A stretch of 64,000 bases of DNA from Allobosea sp. LC85 (GTDB lineage: Bacteria; Pseudomonadota; Alphaproteobacteria; Rhizobiales; Beijerinckiaceae): NCBI RefSeq assembly GCF_000735605.1, contig NZ_JPKG01000059.1, forward strand, positions 1-64,000. The letters run 5' to 3'. The notes beneath the pieces were generated by a model. It searched no databases. It was not told the origin of the DNA and saw nothing but the letters and a program-made list of their open reading frames with translations. A program made the position numbers and the translations under genes. Within the stretch, counting starts at the first letter, position 1. The number at the start of each line of letters is the position of its first letter. Below are positions 16,417 through 27,000 of this stretch, one piece after another.

Positions 16417-18708
16417 TCAGCCCCATGGTTCACCGATCAGGTCGGCGACGGCATGGATCAAAGTCTCGTCGTGGAAACTGCCCTTGGTCAAATAGTAGTC
16501 GGCCCCGGCGTCGAGCCCGCGGCGACGGTCCTCTTCGCGGTCCTTGTAGGACACGATCATGACCGGCAGGTTCCGGAGCCCGCTGTCCTTCTTGATCAGT
16601 GTCACGAGTTCGATGCCGTCCATGCGGGGCATGTCGATATCGGTGACGACCAGGTCGAACGGATCGGACCGGACGGCGTTCCAGCCATCGATGCCGTCGA
16701 CCGCGACCTCGACCTCATAGCCATGATGATCGAGCAGCTTGCGCTCGAGCTCGCGCACGGTGAGAGAATCGTCGACGACCAGGACGCGCTTGCGCCGCTT
16801 CTGGCCGACACTGGCCACCACGCGCTCCAGGGTCTTGAGCCTGCCGGTCGAGGCAAGCTTCTCCATCGAGCGGATCAGATCGTCGACGTCGAGGATCAGG
16901 ACCGGCGAACCATCCTCCATCAGCGCCGCGGCGCTGATGTCCTTGACCTTGGCGAGCCGCGGATCGAGCGGCCGCACGACGAGCTCGCGCTCGCCAAGGA
17001 AACGGTCGACGACCAGTCCGTAGGCCTCGCCCCCCTCCCCGACCACGACGACGGCAAGATCGACGGTATCCGATTGCGGGTCGTCACGCCCCAGGACCTC
17101 ATGCGCCGTGACCAAGCCGACCTGCCGGTCTTCGAAGCGGAAATGCGGCCGGCCTTCGAGGATCTCGATCCGCTCCCGCGGCAGCATCAGCGTCCGCGTG
17201 ATCCCGGTCAGTGGAAACGCATAGGGTTCGCGATCGATCTCGACGAGCAGGGCGCGGATGACCGAGAGCGTCAGCGGCAACTGGAGCTGGAAGCGCGTCC
17301 CGGCACCGAGCTCCGACGACACGGTCACCTGTCCCCGGACCTGGCGCGCCATCGCCTGCACGGCATCGAGGCCGACACCACGTCCGGAAATGTCACTGAC
17401 GCTCCCCTTCATCGAGAAACCGGGCAGGAACAGGAACTCCAGCAGCTCGGCCTCGCTCAGGCTCTGCGCCGTCTCGGCCGTCGTCAGCCCGCGCACGATG
17501 GTCGCCCGGCGCAGCGCGTCGAGATCGATCCCGCGGCCGTCATCGGCAACGATGATCTGCAACAGGCCGGCATTGTGCCGGGCCTCGAGCTTGATCAGCC
17601 CCTCTTCCGCCTTGCCTGCGGCCCGCCGCTCTTCAGGCGGTTCGAGGCCATGATCGACGGCGTTGCGCAGGAGATGCCCGAGCGGGGCATCGAGTTCCTC
17701 GAGGATGTCACGGTCGATGCTCGTCGAGCCGCCGACGATCTCGAGGCGAACCTTCTTGCCCAGGGCCCGCCCGATATCGCGAACGGTCCGCGAAAAATGC
17801 CGAACGCCATCGTCGAAAGGGCGCATCCGGCTGGCAAGGGTCTCGTCATAGAGACGGTTGGCGAGATCGGTGGCGCGCCGGTCGACGACATCGAGCTCGT
17901 CGAGGCGCTGCGCCAGAATGGCCTGGCTTTCCCCGAGCTTGAGCTGCGCCTCGGCAAGTGCCTGCGCGGCCCTGATATCGGTCGTCACCGCCGGCATTGC
18001 GGCACGCAACGCGTCGAAGCTCCTGGCAAGATCGGTCTGGACGCGCCTGAGGCGCAAGAGCCCATCGTTGAAGGGTCTCAAGCGCCGGGCCGACATCAGG
18101 GACTCGCCCGCGAGCCCGAGCAGGCGGTTCAGGCTTTCCGCCGTGACGCGCACCATGCGGTCCGGCCCCGGGCTTCCCGGAGCCTGGGAGAGCGCATTCG
18201 CCGATCCGACATCCGGATCATGTACTGATGCGGGCGAAGCTTCGGTGGAACGATTCTCTGGAGGCGCAGGAAGCGCCGCACGGACCTGGCCATCCGCCCC
18301 CGCGCCTGAAGCTAAGGAGCCAGCCTGCTGAAGCGCCTGCGCGAAGCTTGCGATTCTGTGCTGGATCTCCTCCTCGCCCGGCCCCGGTTCGGTGGCGATC
18401 GCGGCCAGCAGATCGACCCCTCTCAGAAGCGCATCGATATGGGCGTGCTCGAGCCTGACCTGCCCGCGCTGGGCCGCGACGAAGCATTCCTCCATCTCAT
18501 GCGCCACCTGCACCGCAGGCGTCAGATCGATGATGCGGGCGGCGCCCTTAAGCGAATGGGCCGCGCGCATGCAGGCTTCGAGATGAACGGCCGCGACGGG
18601 ATCGCGCTCCAGCGCCAGCAGGCCTGCGGTCAGCGCCTGCGACTGCGAGTCGAGTTCGGCGCGAAACAGGTCCAGCATCGAGAGCTGGCTGAAATCCTCG
18701 CCGCTCAT
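16417..18708 (-). CDS. wspE: WspE: CheA-type hybrid histidine kinase
   Basis: This 763-residue kinase phosphorylates WspR and WspF. Domains in order: Hpt with AHSLKGAAR (phospho-His51); dimerisation and HATPase regions with LLRNAVDHGLEPPEER (N box), ADDGRGID and GRGVGLDAV (G boxes); a CheW-like domain; and a C-terminal REC (RVLVVDDSLTVRELE, VVTDIDMPRMDG). The fused C-terminal receiver distinguishes WspE from classic CheA. Its start overlaps the wspD stop by 4 bp (ATGA), implying coupled translation. Confidence 0.95.
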   Translation of the reverse strand: MSGEDFSQLSMLDLFRAELDSQSQALTAGLLALERDPVAAVHLEACMRAAHSLKGAARIIDLTPAVQVAHEMEECFVAAQRGQVRLEHAHIDALLRGVDLLAAIATEPGPGEEEIQHRIASFAQALQQAGSLASGAGADGQVRAALPAPPENRSTEASPASVHDPDVGSANALSQAPGSPGPDRMVRVTAESLNRLLGLAGESLMSARRLRPFNDGLLRLRRVQTDLARSFDALRAAMPAVTTDIRAAQALAEAQLKLGESQAILAQRLDELDVVDRRATDLANRLYDETLASRMRPFDDGVRHFSRTVRDIGRALGKKVRLEIVGGSTSIDRDILEELDAPLGHLLRNAVDHGLEPPEERRAAGKAEEGLIKLEARHNAGLLQIIVADDGRGIDLDALRRATIVRGLTTAETAQSLSEAELLEFLFLPGFSMKGSVSDISGRGVGLDAVQAMARQVRGQVTVSSELGAGTRFQLQLPLTLSVIRALLVEIDREPYAFPLTGITRTLMLPRERIEILEGRPHFRFEDRQVGLVTAHEVLGRDDPQSDTVDLAVVVVGEGGEAYGLVVDRFLGERELVVRPLDPRLAKVKDISAAALMEDGSPVLILDVDDLIRSMEKLASTGRLKTLERVVASVGQKRRKRVLVVDDSLTVRELERKLLDHHGYEVEVAVDGIDGWNAVRSDPFDLVVTDIDMPRMDGIELVTLIKKDSGLRNLPVMIVSYKDREEDRRRGLDAGADYYLTKGSFHDETLIHAVADLIGEPWG

Positions 18709-19439
18709 GCGATACTCCGGTCGATCATGGCGAGCAGCAGCGCCTCATTGAGGCAGCCGACCGTGCGCCCCTGCCAGGACAGCATGGCCTGAATGACGGT
18801 CGAGGCCGATTTGCCGATCGTTGCCGGCACCGCGAGCTGGTCGCGCACCCCATAGGAATGCATGCCGTGCACCTCGTCGACCTCGAAGGCGACGCGCCGC
18901 TCATCCGCGCCGATCACGATCAGACGGCGGAACACCGCGATCTTCCCACCATCTGAAGGGCCGCCGCCCGTGTCGATGCCGAGGAGTTCCGGCAAGGACA
19001 TGCAGATGAGCAGCTCGCCGCGGACATTGACGATGCCGAGCACTGCCCCGGTCCGGCGATGAGGCAGGGAATGGATGCGGCGCGGTTCCGCGATCTCGTG
19101 GCAGGTTGTCGTCGGAAGGCCGAGCCATTCCTCCCCCAGGCGAAAGAGGACGACGCTGCGAGCCCCACCCTCGGGCTCGGGACGGTCGGCCCCCCGCGCG
19201 AAATGCCTGGCCCATTCCTCGGAATAGCCCGCCGGCAAGGGGCGATCGAGCAGACTGCGCGCAATCTCGGCATAGGTCGGGCAGTTCCGGCAATGCAGAT
19301 GCTCCTGCAATTCCGGGCAGGACCTGTCCCCGCTGACGCCGATCTGGCGCCAGCACTCATTGATCCCCGGTCCCTGGATGCCCGGCCCCTGGATGCCCGG
19401 ACCCTGCTCCGTCGCTTGCATGCCAGCCGTGACGGGCAT
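18705..19439 (-). CDS. wspD: WspD: CheW-type coupling protein with Cys-rich N-terminus
   Basis: This 244-residue adaptor links the WspA receptor array to WspE. The C-terminal two thirds are a CheW domain. The N-terminus has CWRQIGVSGDRSCPELQ followed by HCRNCPTYAEIARSLLDRPL, a Cys-rich block typical of WspD and absent from ordinary CheW. Ahead of it are three short repeats of GPGIQ type, which may be a slippage expansion or may mean the true start is a little downstream. The start shares one base with the wspC stop (TGATG). Confidence 0.93.
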   Translation of the reverse strand: MPVTAGMQATEQGPGIQGPGIQGPGINECWRQIGVSGDRSCPELQEHLHCRNCPTYAEIARSLLDRPLPAGYSEEWARHFARGADRPEPEGGARSVVLFRLGEEWLGLPTTTCHEIAEPRRIHSLPHRRTGAVLGIVNVRGELLICMSLPELLGIDTGGGPSDGGKIAVFRRLIVIGADERRVAFEVDEVHGMHSYGVRDQLAVPATIGKSASTVIQAMLSWQGRTVGCLNEALLLAMIDRSIA

Positions 19440-20701
19440 CAGACGTCACTCCTCTTCGCAATCCGGTCGAGCCGGTCCGTCAGCGCCTTGGCGCCGGCCT
19501 TGTCACCTTGCCGTTGCAGCAGGAGCTTGAGCTGGACGAGCGCCTGGCGATGGTCGGGCGCAAGGTAGAGCGCCTTCCGGTAATTCTGGATCGCGTCCGA
19601 GGGCGCATCATCCGCATCATGGGCCAGGCCAAGCAGGTAGAAGACCTCCGCTGACGGCCCGAACTCTTCGAGATGGCTCGCAGCGGCGCGCTTGACCTCA
19701 CCGAGGCGTCCCGCATTGGCGGCGTGCTCGATGGTGGCGAGGCTCATCGCTGCCCGGTCCGGCGCTGGCGACGCAGCCTCTCCTGGAGCGGCCTTCTGCG
19801 CAAAGGGGCGGACCGGCGGCGCGATACGCCGCAGCGCTTGTGCGGGCGGCGGCGCCGGGCGCGATCTCCGTGGGGGGGCCGGTGCCGGCGCGTGCTCCAC
19901 CGCGCTCGCCCTCACGAAGGCGAAGGCCCTGGGGAAGCGCACGGAAGCGAAGCCATGCAGGGTCGGCAATCCGGACTCGGCCGGCCCCAGCAGCAACAGG
20001 CCGCTCTCTGCGAGCATCTGCCTCAGTCGGTCCAGTGCCAGCCCCTGCGTCTCCCGATCGAAATAGATCAGCAGGTTGCGGCAGAAGATGACGTCATAGG
20101 GCTCGGGTCTCGGTTGCGGGGCCGGGCCGAGCAGGTTGCCGAGCGCGAAGCAAACCTGCCGGCGGACGCGCTCATGCGGGCGGAAACCGCCTTCGACCGC
20201 ATCGAAATGCCGGTCGCGATAGCCGAGATCGTCGCCACGGAAGGAGTTGCGCCCGTAGATGGCACGTTCGGCGTAGACGAGATTGCGCGTGCTTACATCG
20301 ATTGCGTCGATGCTGAATTCCCTTGCCTCGAAGCCGGCGTCGAACAACGCCATCGCCATGGAATAGGGTTCCTCGCCCGTCGAGCATGGCAGGCTCAGGA
20401 GTCTGAGAGGCACGCCCGCACCCCGGTTTTCGCGAGCCTGGCGCGTCATCGCCGCGAAGGCCTCGCGATCCCGGAAGAACCAGGTCTCCGGCACGACGAC
20501 CGCATCGATCAGTTCCTGACGCTCAGTCCGGCTCTCGCTGAGATACCTCCAATAGCTGTGGAGGTCCGACATCTCGCAGGCGGTCATCCGCCGCTTCAGC
20601 GCATGGCGGATCACCGACGCGCCGACCGTCTCGCTGCTGAGCCCGATCATCTCCCTGAGAAGCTGTTCGAACGCCCCCGTGGCCATGGCCCTGTCCATCA
20701 C
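19439..20701 (-). CDS. wspC: WspC: CheR methyltransferase with TPR tail
   Basis: This 420-residue S-adenosylmethionine-dependent methyltransferase should methylate glutamates of WspA. The CheR domain fills residues 1 to about 275, with the SAM-binding segment LRLLSLPCSTGEEPYSMAMA and the motif VIFCRNLLIYFD. A proline- and alanine-rich linker leads to a C-terminal TPR (VFYLLGLAHDADDAPSDAI), the layout characteristic of WspC. It overlaps wspB by 4 bp (ATGA). Confidence 0.94.
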   Translation of the reverse strand: MMDRAMATGAFEQLLREMIGLSSETVGASVIRHALKRRMTACEMSDLHSYWRYLSESRTERQELIDAVVVPETWFFRDREAFAAMTRQARENRGAGVPLRLLSLPCSTGEEPYSMAMALFDAGFEAREFSIDAIDVSTRNLVYAERAIYGRNSFRGDDLGYRDRHFDAVEGGFRPHERVRRQVCFALGNLLGPAPQPRPEPYDVIFCRNLLIYFDRETQGLALDRLRQMLAESGLLLLGPAESGLPTLHGFASVRFPRAFAFVRASAVEHAPAPAPPRRSRPAPPPAQALRRIAPPVRPFAQKAAPGEAASPAPDRAAMSLATIEHAANAGRLGEVKRAAASHLEEFGPSAEVFYLLGLAHDADDAPSDAIQNYRKALYLAPDHRQALVQLKLLLQRQGDKAGAKALTDRLDRIAKRSDV

Positions 20702-21162
20702 GAATGCGTCGCGGGCTTCTGGAACAAGATCTCACGAATCGCTTGGGGCAGCAGGGCTTCCGCCCTGATCCGCTGGATCAGCCCCCTGTCGTCGGACGCG
20801 ACCGGGCCAAGATAGGGAGGCATTCCAGCCTCGACGCCCGTGGCCACGAAATCCGCCGGATCGCGCGCGACGGTCTCGATCGCCCGCTCGGCAATGAGCC
20901 CGAGCAAGGCGTGCTCGCCCGCACCGACCGGATAGCGCACGAGGATGATCCGCGTGCTCAGCAGGGGGGCGGCGGCACGCCCGAGCGCGAGCAGGCTGAG
21001 ATCGATCAAGGGCACCGGTGCGCCCCGGTAATTGATGGCGCCGACGATCCCGGCCGGCGCCGCCGGCAGGGCTTTCACGCTGAGCAGGGGCAACACCTCT
21101 TCGACCTGCCCGGCATCGAGCAGATAGCGGTCCTGGCCCAGGCGGAACATCAGAAACAGCAT
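20698..21162 (-). CDS. wspB: WspB: CheW-type coupling protein
   Basis: This 154-residue, single-domain CheW homologue (LFLMFRLGQDRYLLDAGQVE, GAINYRGAPVPLIDLS) is the first of two CheW-like adaptors in the operon, as in Pseudomonas. It starts 28 bp after wspA and overlaps wspC by 4 bp. Confidence 0.92.
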   Translation of the reverse strand: MLFLMFRLGQDRYLLDAGQVEEVLPLLSVKALPAAPAGIVGAINYRGAPVPLIDLSLLALGRAAAPLLSTRIILVRYPVGAGEHALLGLIAERAIETVARDPADFVATGVEAGMPPYLGPVASDDRGLIQRIRAEALLPQAIREILFQKPATHS

Positions 21163-21190
21163 CGGACGGGGCTCGGCTCGCCTGCTCCTG

Positions 21191-22828
21191 CTACGCGCGA
21201 AGCTTGAAACGCGAGATGCTGCTGCGCAGCCCGCTCGAGACCTGATTCAGTTCATCGATCGCAAGCGTGGATTGCTGCAGCGACTCGACTGTCTGCTGGG
21301 CGGCTTCGCTGAGCTGTGACAGGGCCTCGCTGATCTGGCCGGCGCCGGTGGCCTGTGCCTGCATGCCCTCGTTTGCCACCTCGAAGCGCGGCACCAGCCC
21401 CTGCACCTGTTCAATGATCTCCGACAGCTGCCCGCCGACCTGCTGCACCTCCTGCATGCCGCGGCGCACCTCTTCGGAGAACTTGTCCATGCCCATGACG
21501 CCTGCCGCGACGGCCGACTGGATGTCCTTGACCATCTGCTCGATATCGTAGGTCGACACGGCTGTCTGGTCGGCGAGGCGACGAATCTCGGTCGCGACGA
21601 CCGCGAAACCCCGGCCGTACTGGCCTGCCTTTTCCGCCTCGATCGCGGCGTTGAGCGAGAGCAGGTTGGTCTGGTCGGCGACCTTGGTGATGGTGGTGAC
21701 GACCTGATTGATGTTGCCCGCCTTCTCGCTGAGGATCGCGAGCTTGGCATTGATCGCGCCGGCCGCCTCCATGACATGGCGCATCGTCGTTTCCATGCGC
21801 GACAACCCGGCCTGCCCGCCTCCCGCAAGCACCGCGGTCTGCTCGGCGACCACAGAGACTTCGTCCATGGTGCGCACGAGCTCGTTCGAGGTCGCGGAGA
21901 TTTCCTTGGCGGTCGCACCGATTTCCGTCGTGGTCGCGGCGATCTCGCTGGCCGTCGCCTGCTGCTCCTTCGAGGTCGCGGCGACTTCGGTGATCGAGGT
22001 ATTGACCTGGATGCTGGATTTCTGGACCTGGCCGATCAGTCCGGCGAGATCGTCGGCCATGGCGTTGACGCCGTCGGCCAGCGTGCTGAACTCATCGCGC
22101 CGATGGAGCTCGAGCCGCGCGCTGAAATCCCCGCGGCGCATGAGATCGACGATGCCGAGCAGCTTTCCGAGCGGCACAGTGACGGCGCGAAACAGCAGGA
22201 AGCCGCACAACACCGCGAGCGCGAGCGCGACCACGAAACTGGCGGCAAGGCCCAGCTCCGCCGTGCGCACGATCGAGCCGATGCGCTGGGTCGAGTCATC
22301 GGCCTCCGACTTGTTGTACTCGACCATCGCCTGCAGGCTCGCCCGCAGCTTGGCGGAAATCGGCTCGAGCTCGCTCCTGATTGCCCCACGCTGATCGAGA
22401 GCCTGACCGCCTGCCGCGGCGAGCTTGCCTGCGGCCACGATCGCGTCCTCGGCCGGGAAGAGTTGGTCGAAAAGCTGTTTGACCAAGGCATAATTCCGGC
22501 GATCCTGCTCGGTGTCGAGCGTGCCTTCATAGGACTTCACCAGGCCGCGCAGTCGGTCGCGGTTGGCGAGCATGGCGTCGACGACCCTGGCCTTGTCCGC
22601 CGGCGCGTCCTCGAGCACGAATTCACGCACGAGGCTGTTGGCCTCGGTCCAGGCGGTCATCAGCTGGGTGCTGAAATAGAGGGCCGGCACCGTGCTGGAT
22701 TCGACCCTCGTCGCTTCGCGCTCGGTCTGAACGAACCAGAGATAGGAGATGGCGGCCATCGCCGACATCACCGCCAGGACCGCAGCAAAACTCACAAGGA
22801 TGCGGCGGCGTATCGTCAGGCTCTTCAT
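21191..22828 (-). CDS. wspA: WspA: membrane-bound methyl-accepting receptor
   Basis: This 545-residue receptor is thought to sense surface contact or envelope stress. Layout: a cytoplasmic basic start, TM1 (about 10-32), a helical periplasmic domain (to about 190), TM2, HAMP, and a signalling domain with the hairpin tip NLLSLNAAIEAEKAGQYGRG. It is the first gene of the operon. I chose the ATG at 22828 (MKSLTIRRR), which puts the first membrane helix at the usual distance; an in-frame upstream start adds nine residues. Confidence 0.93.
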   Translation of the reverse strand: MKSLTIRRRILVSFAAVLAVMSAMAAISYLWFVQTEREATRVESSTVPALYFSTQLMTAWTEANSLVREFVLEDAPADKARVVDAMLANRDRLRGLVKSYEGTLDTEQDRRNYALVKQLFDQLFPAEDAIVAAGKLAAAGGQALDQRGAIRSELEPISAKLRASLQAMVEYNKSEADDSTQRIGSIVRTAELGLAASFVVALALAVLCGFLLFRAVTVPLGKLLGIVDLMRRGDFSARLELHRRDEFSTLADGVNAMADDLAGLIGQVQKSSIQVNTSITEVAATSKEQQATASEIAATTTEIGATAKEISATSNELVRTMDEVSVVAEQTAVLAGGGQAGLSRMETTMRHVMEAAGAINAKLAILSEKAGNINQVVTTITKVADQTNLLSLNAAIEAEKAGQYGRGFAVVATEIRRLADQTAVSTYDIEQMVKDIQSAVAAGVMGMDKFSEEVRRGMQEVQQVGGQLSEIIEQVQGLVPRFEVANEGMQAQATGAGQISEALSQLSEAAQQTVESLQQSTLAIDELNQVSSGLRSSISRFKLRA

Positions 22829-23262
22829 CAGGTTCGTTCCATCGTCCACACGCATCGAGGAGCAGCGTCGGTTCGACCGGCCGCCGCTCTCTCGTGAGGA
22901 GGCCGAATCAACCGGCGTGACAGGCTACCCTGAAGGTGCTTGCTCTCCCGTGATCTGCAGACGTTGCCGGAACAGCTCTTAAGAAAGCGCTAGATCGACG
23001 GCCCAAAGGCGACTTGACGCGCTTGATCTGCGCGCTTGTCATCGGATCACCTGGTGTGTGTTCTCCGCCCGATTGTTGCGGCGCATGCCGTGCTCATGGC
23101 GCGCCGGGAATCACAGTTCTCGCCGTGCGGCCCCCTTAGGAGCGCAATTTGTCCGTCACCAGCACCCTCGGAGCGAAACGATGCCTTTTTTGAGCAATTT
23201 GCGCATCAGCCGCAGGGCGGCACCCTTGTCCCGCCTCCCGTGACAACGCCCCCCCGAGGGAC
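22829..23262. other. Intergenic region upstream of wspA
   Basis: This 434-bp spacer must hold the wsp operon promoter. No gene, known riboswitch or clear sigma-54 element was recognised. The short frames across it are unconvincing. Confidence 0.4.
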
Positions 23263-23913
23263 TCAGCGCCGTGGCTTGGCTCCGAGGCCCCGGAGTGCGT
23301 ATGCGATGACCTGTTCGATCTCGGGCCTCGCATGGTCTGCGCTCAGCGCCATCATCGTCGGGTGCATGAAGCAGACCATGGTCGTCTTCACACAGGCTGC
23401 GCCGGCAGCCGCATCCTCGATGCTGAAATCGCCTGAAGACTGGCCTTCCTCGACGATTGTCCTGATCAGGCCTTCGACGCGCTGGATGTAGCGAAGACAG
23501 ACGCCCCAGCTTTCGGCCATCGCGTCCTCGACCATGTCGTTCACGCGGCTGTTGGTCATGAAATGCCGCTCGCTGAGCTCCGAGAGGGCAAGCAGGAAGG
23601 CGGCAAGACGCTCTGGAGGAGACGATTCTCCGGCGGCGATCACCGCGAGCTCGTCGCCGATCTGACCCAGCAAAAGCTCGGCCACGGCCTCGTTGATAGC
23701 CCTCTTGCTGTCAAAGAAGCGGTAGACATGTGCGGGGCTCTTGCCGAGTTCGGCCGCGATCTCGGCGACCGTGGTCTTCTGGTAGCCAACTGTCGTGAAG
23801 AGCCGCCGGGCGACCGCGAGAATCTCCTGCGGCGGCTCGACGCCGTCCTGTCGGCGGCCCGCGTTCTCCGTCTGGGAAGTCACGCGCGCCGAGTAACGAG
23901 ATGGATGTGTCAC
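23263..23913 (-). CDS. TetR-family regulator of the adjacent efflux operon
   Basis: The 216-residue protein has an N-terminal helix-turn-helix (ILAVARRLFTTVGYQKTTVA, then EIAAELGKSPAHVYRFFDSK) and a C-terminal ligand domain. I chose the GTG at 23913; the frame stays open to 24006 only by reading through the dispersed repeat. It lies downstream of and co-oriented with the RND efflux genes, and probably represses them through the inverted repeat at 28427-28454. Ligand unknown. Confidence 0.88.
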   Translation of the reverse strand: MTHPSRYSARVTSQTENAGRRQDGVEPPQEILAVARRLFTTVGYQKTTVAEIAAELGKSPAHVYRFFDSKRAINEAVAELLLGQIGDELAVIAAGESSPPERLAAFLLALSELSERHFMTNSRVNDMVEDAMAESWGVCLRYIQRVEGLIRTIVEEGQSSGDFSIEDAAAGAACVKTTMVCFMHPTMMALSADHARPEIEQVIAYALRGLGAKPRR

Positions 23914-23948
23914 CGAGGCTACTCCGAGACAGTCGTAAAGGGCGAAGG

Positions 23949-24053
23949 CTAAAGCATCGGCCCGAAAAGTGCAGTGCGGTTTTCGGGAAAGCCGATGCAA
24001 ACACAAAAAGGTTAGATCATCGGGCCGGATACGCTATCCGGCCCGATGATCTA
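23949..24053 (+). repeat. Dispersed bipartite palindromic repeat, copy B (complete)
   Basis: About 105 bp in two folded halves joined by GCAAACACA. The first pairs GCATCGG with CCGATGC around an inner CCGAAAA/TTTTCGG pairing. The second is a perfect dyad, AGATCATCGGGCCGGATA with its reverse complement around a 3-base loop. Its last bases supply the TAG stop of the RND gene. It separates that gene from the TetR gene. Confidence 0.85.
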
Positions 24054-27000
24054 GTGCGCAACCGAGGCTGCAAAGAGCGGCACAACCGTGCCTGGTTCCC
24101 GCGCCAGCGGTGCTCCACGCTCATCCAGCGACTTGCGGAACCACAGCGCGTAGAGCGCCGGCAAGAACAGGATCGTGAGAAAGGTCGCGACAAAGAGCCC
24201 GCCCATGATGGTGACAGCCATCGGGCTCCAGAATGCGCTCGACGACAGCGGAATCATGGCGAGGATAGCGGCAAGCGCCGTCAGCACCACCGGCCGCGCC
24301 CGCCTGACCGTCGCATCGACGATGGCCTCGCGCCGGCTGTGCGATCCCGAGGCGACGTCGCTCTCGATCTGGTCGACCAGGATGAGCGTATTGCGCATGA
24401 TCATGCCGGCGAGTGCGATCAGCCCCAGCAGCGCGGTGAAGCCAAATGGCTGGTGGGCGAGATTGAGACCTGCCGATGTCCCGATCAGGCCAAGCGGAGC
24501 CGTCATGAAAACCAGGGCCAAGCGGGAAAAGTTCTGCAACTGGATCATCAACAGGGTCAGCATCGCGAGAAACATGAGGGGGAAGAGCACGTAAAGCGCG
24601 GCGTTCGCCTTCTCCGACTCCTCCACCGCGCCCCCCGTCTCGATGCGATAGCCAGGCTCCAGGCCATTCTTGATCGACTGCAGCCGCGGCAGGATCTGCG
24701 CGGTCACATCCGGCGGCTGGACACCGTCCACGACATCGGCGCGCACGGTGATGACGGTGTCGCGGTTACGACGCCGCAGGATCGGATCCTCGTGGACATA
24801 GTCGAGCCTTGCAACCTGAGAAAGCGGAACGGCGACGCCGTTACGGGCGACGATGGTCAAGTCGCCGACATGGCCGAGATTCAGCCTTTCGCTTTCGCCG
24901 GCCCGCGCGACCACGGCGACCTGCTCGACACCGTCGCGAACGGTCGTAACGGTCGCCCCGGAGACGAGGGTCTGCAGCGTCTGCGCAACGTCCTGCACGT
25001 TCAACCCAAGCGCCCGAGCCCGTTCCTGATCGACCACCAGCCTGACCGAGGGCGACATCTCGTTCCAGTCCAGATGCGGGTCGACCGCGTTGCGGTTGGT
25101 GCGGATGGCGTCGCGGACCTGGTAGGAGACCTCGCGCACCTTCAGCGGGTCGTGGCCGATCACGCGGAACTGGACGGGAAAGCCGACAGGCGGCCCGAAG
25201 GAGAAGCGGTCGACGCGCGCTCGCGCCTGGGTCAGGGCGCCGGCGCCAATCGCGGCATCGAGGCGCGACTTGACGCGCTCCCTGCCCTCGATCGACTTCG
25301 TCAGGATCACGATCTCGGCGAAGGACTCGTTGGGCAGCGTCGGATTCAGGCCCAGCCAGAAGCGCGGGGAGCCCTGGCCGACATAAGCCGTATAGGTCTG
25401 AATGTCGGGATCGGTCTGGCCGATCAGCTTCTCGGCCTCGGCGACGACGCCGGATGTTGCGCCGATCGACGAGCCCTCGGGAAGACGGAGCTGGAGAAAG
25501 AGTTCCTTGCGCTCCGAGAGCGGGAAGAACTGCTGCTGGACGAAGCCGAAACCGACGACAGCAACAGCAAAGATGCCAACAGTGACGACGACAGTCGTCA
25601 CCCGCCAACGCACGCAGGTCTCGATTGCCCGGCGCAGGGCGCGGTACAGACGGGTATCGTAGATCGCGGCGGGATCGCCATGTGCGCCGCCCTTGGACAG
25701 CGACGAGGGCAGCAGCAGGACCCCGAGATACGGCGTGAAGACCACCGCCACGATCCAGGACATGGCGAGCGCGATACCGACGACCCAGAAGATGCCTCCG
25801 GCATACTCGCCCGCGCCTGACTTCGCGAAGCCGACGGGCAGGAAACCCGCGACGGTGACGGCGGTGCCGGTCAGCATCGGGAAGGCGGTCGATCGCCAGG
25901 CAAAGGCTGCGGCCTGGATGCGGTCGTAACCCTGCTCCATCTTCACCACCATCATCTCCACCGCGATGATGGCGTCGTCGACCAGCAGACCGAGCGCGAT
26001 GATCAGCGCACCGAGCGTGATCCGGTGCAGGTCCATGCCGAGCGTGTACATGACGACGAAGGTCGCTGCGAGCACCAGCGGCACCGACAGTGCGACCACG
26101 ATCCCCGTGCGCCAGCCAAGCGAGAGGAAGGAGACTCCGAGCACGATGGCGAGCGCTTCCACGAAGGAGCGCTCGAACTCGAAGATCGATTCCTCGACGA
26201 TCTCGGGCTGGTCGGCAATCTGCTCGAACTTGACCCCCTGCGGTACGTCCAACTGGAAAGCGCGCGTCGCGGCGGCCACGTCCTTGCCGAAATTCAGGAT
26301 ATTGGCGCCGCGCGCCATCACGACCCCGACGCCGAGTGCGGGCTCGCCGCGTTGCCGGACAAGAAAGATTGGGGGGTCGACGAAACCGCGCGTCACGGTT
26401 GCGATATCGCCCAGCCGGAAGGTGCGGCCTCCTGCATCGACCGGCGTTTCGGACACCGCCTTCACGCCGTCGAGAGCTCCGGTGACGCGAAGCGGAATGC
26501 GTTGCGCGTTCGTCTCGACGGTCCCGGCCGGCGCCACGTCGTTCTGGCGCGCCAGCGAGTCGAAGAGCGCTTGCGGCGCCACGCCGAGCGTCGCCAGCTT
26601 GGCATGGCTGAACTCGACGAAGATGCGCTCCTGCTGGACGCCGTAGATGTTCACCTTCGCGACGCCGGGAACCCGGAGCAGCCGTTGCCGCAAGGCATCG
26701 GCGACCTTCTTGAGCTGAGCGTAGTCTGCGCCGTCGCCCGTCAGCATCGTGAGGATCGAGTCGACATCGCCGTACTCGTCATTGACATTCGGGCCGATCA
26801 CGCCCGCCGGCAGGGAGGGCCGGACATCGTCCATCTTCTTGCGGATCTGATAGAACAGGCCCGCAACCTCGGCCGGCGGAGTGCTGTCCTTGAACGAGAT
26901 CTGCATGGCCGCGAATGACGGCTTCACATAGGTCTGCACCTTGTCGAAATAGGCCAGTTCCTGGAGCTTCTTTTCGATGGGATCGGCGACCTGGTCCTGC

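Noticed and set aside
14339..22828. Flagellar chemotaxis operon
   Set aside because: Two CheW-type genes, a CheA with fused receiver, a TPR-bearing CheR and a terminal GGDEF regulator define Wsp rather than a motility Che cluster; no CheY or flagellar genes are present.
23914..24006. N-terminal extension of the TetR protein (MCLHRLSRKPHC...)
   Set aside because: It is a translation of the dispersed palindromic repeat, not of a conserved protein.
23901..25820. A 639-codon plus-strand frame opposite the RND pump
   Set aside because: Antisense shadow: its His/Arg/Asp-rich product matches no fold, and the RND gene on the other strand is unmistakable.
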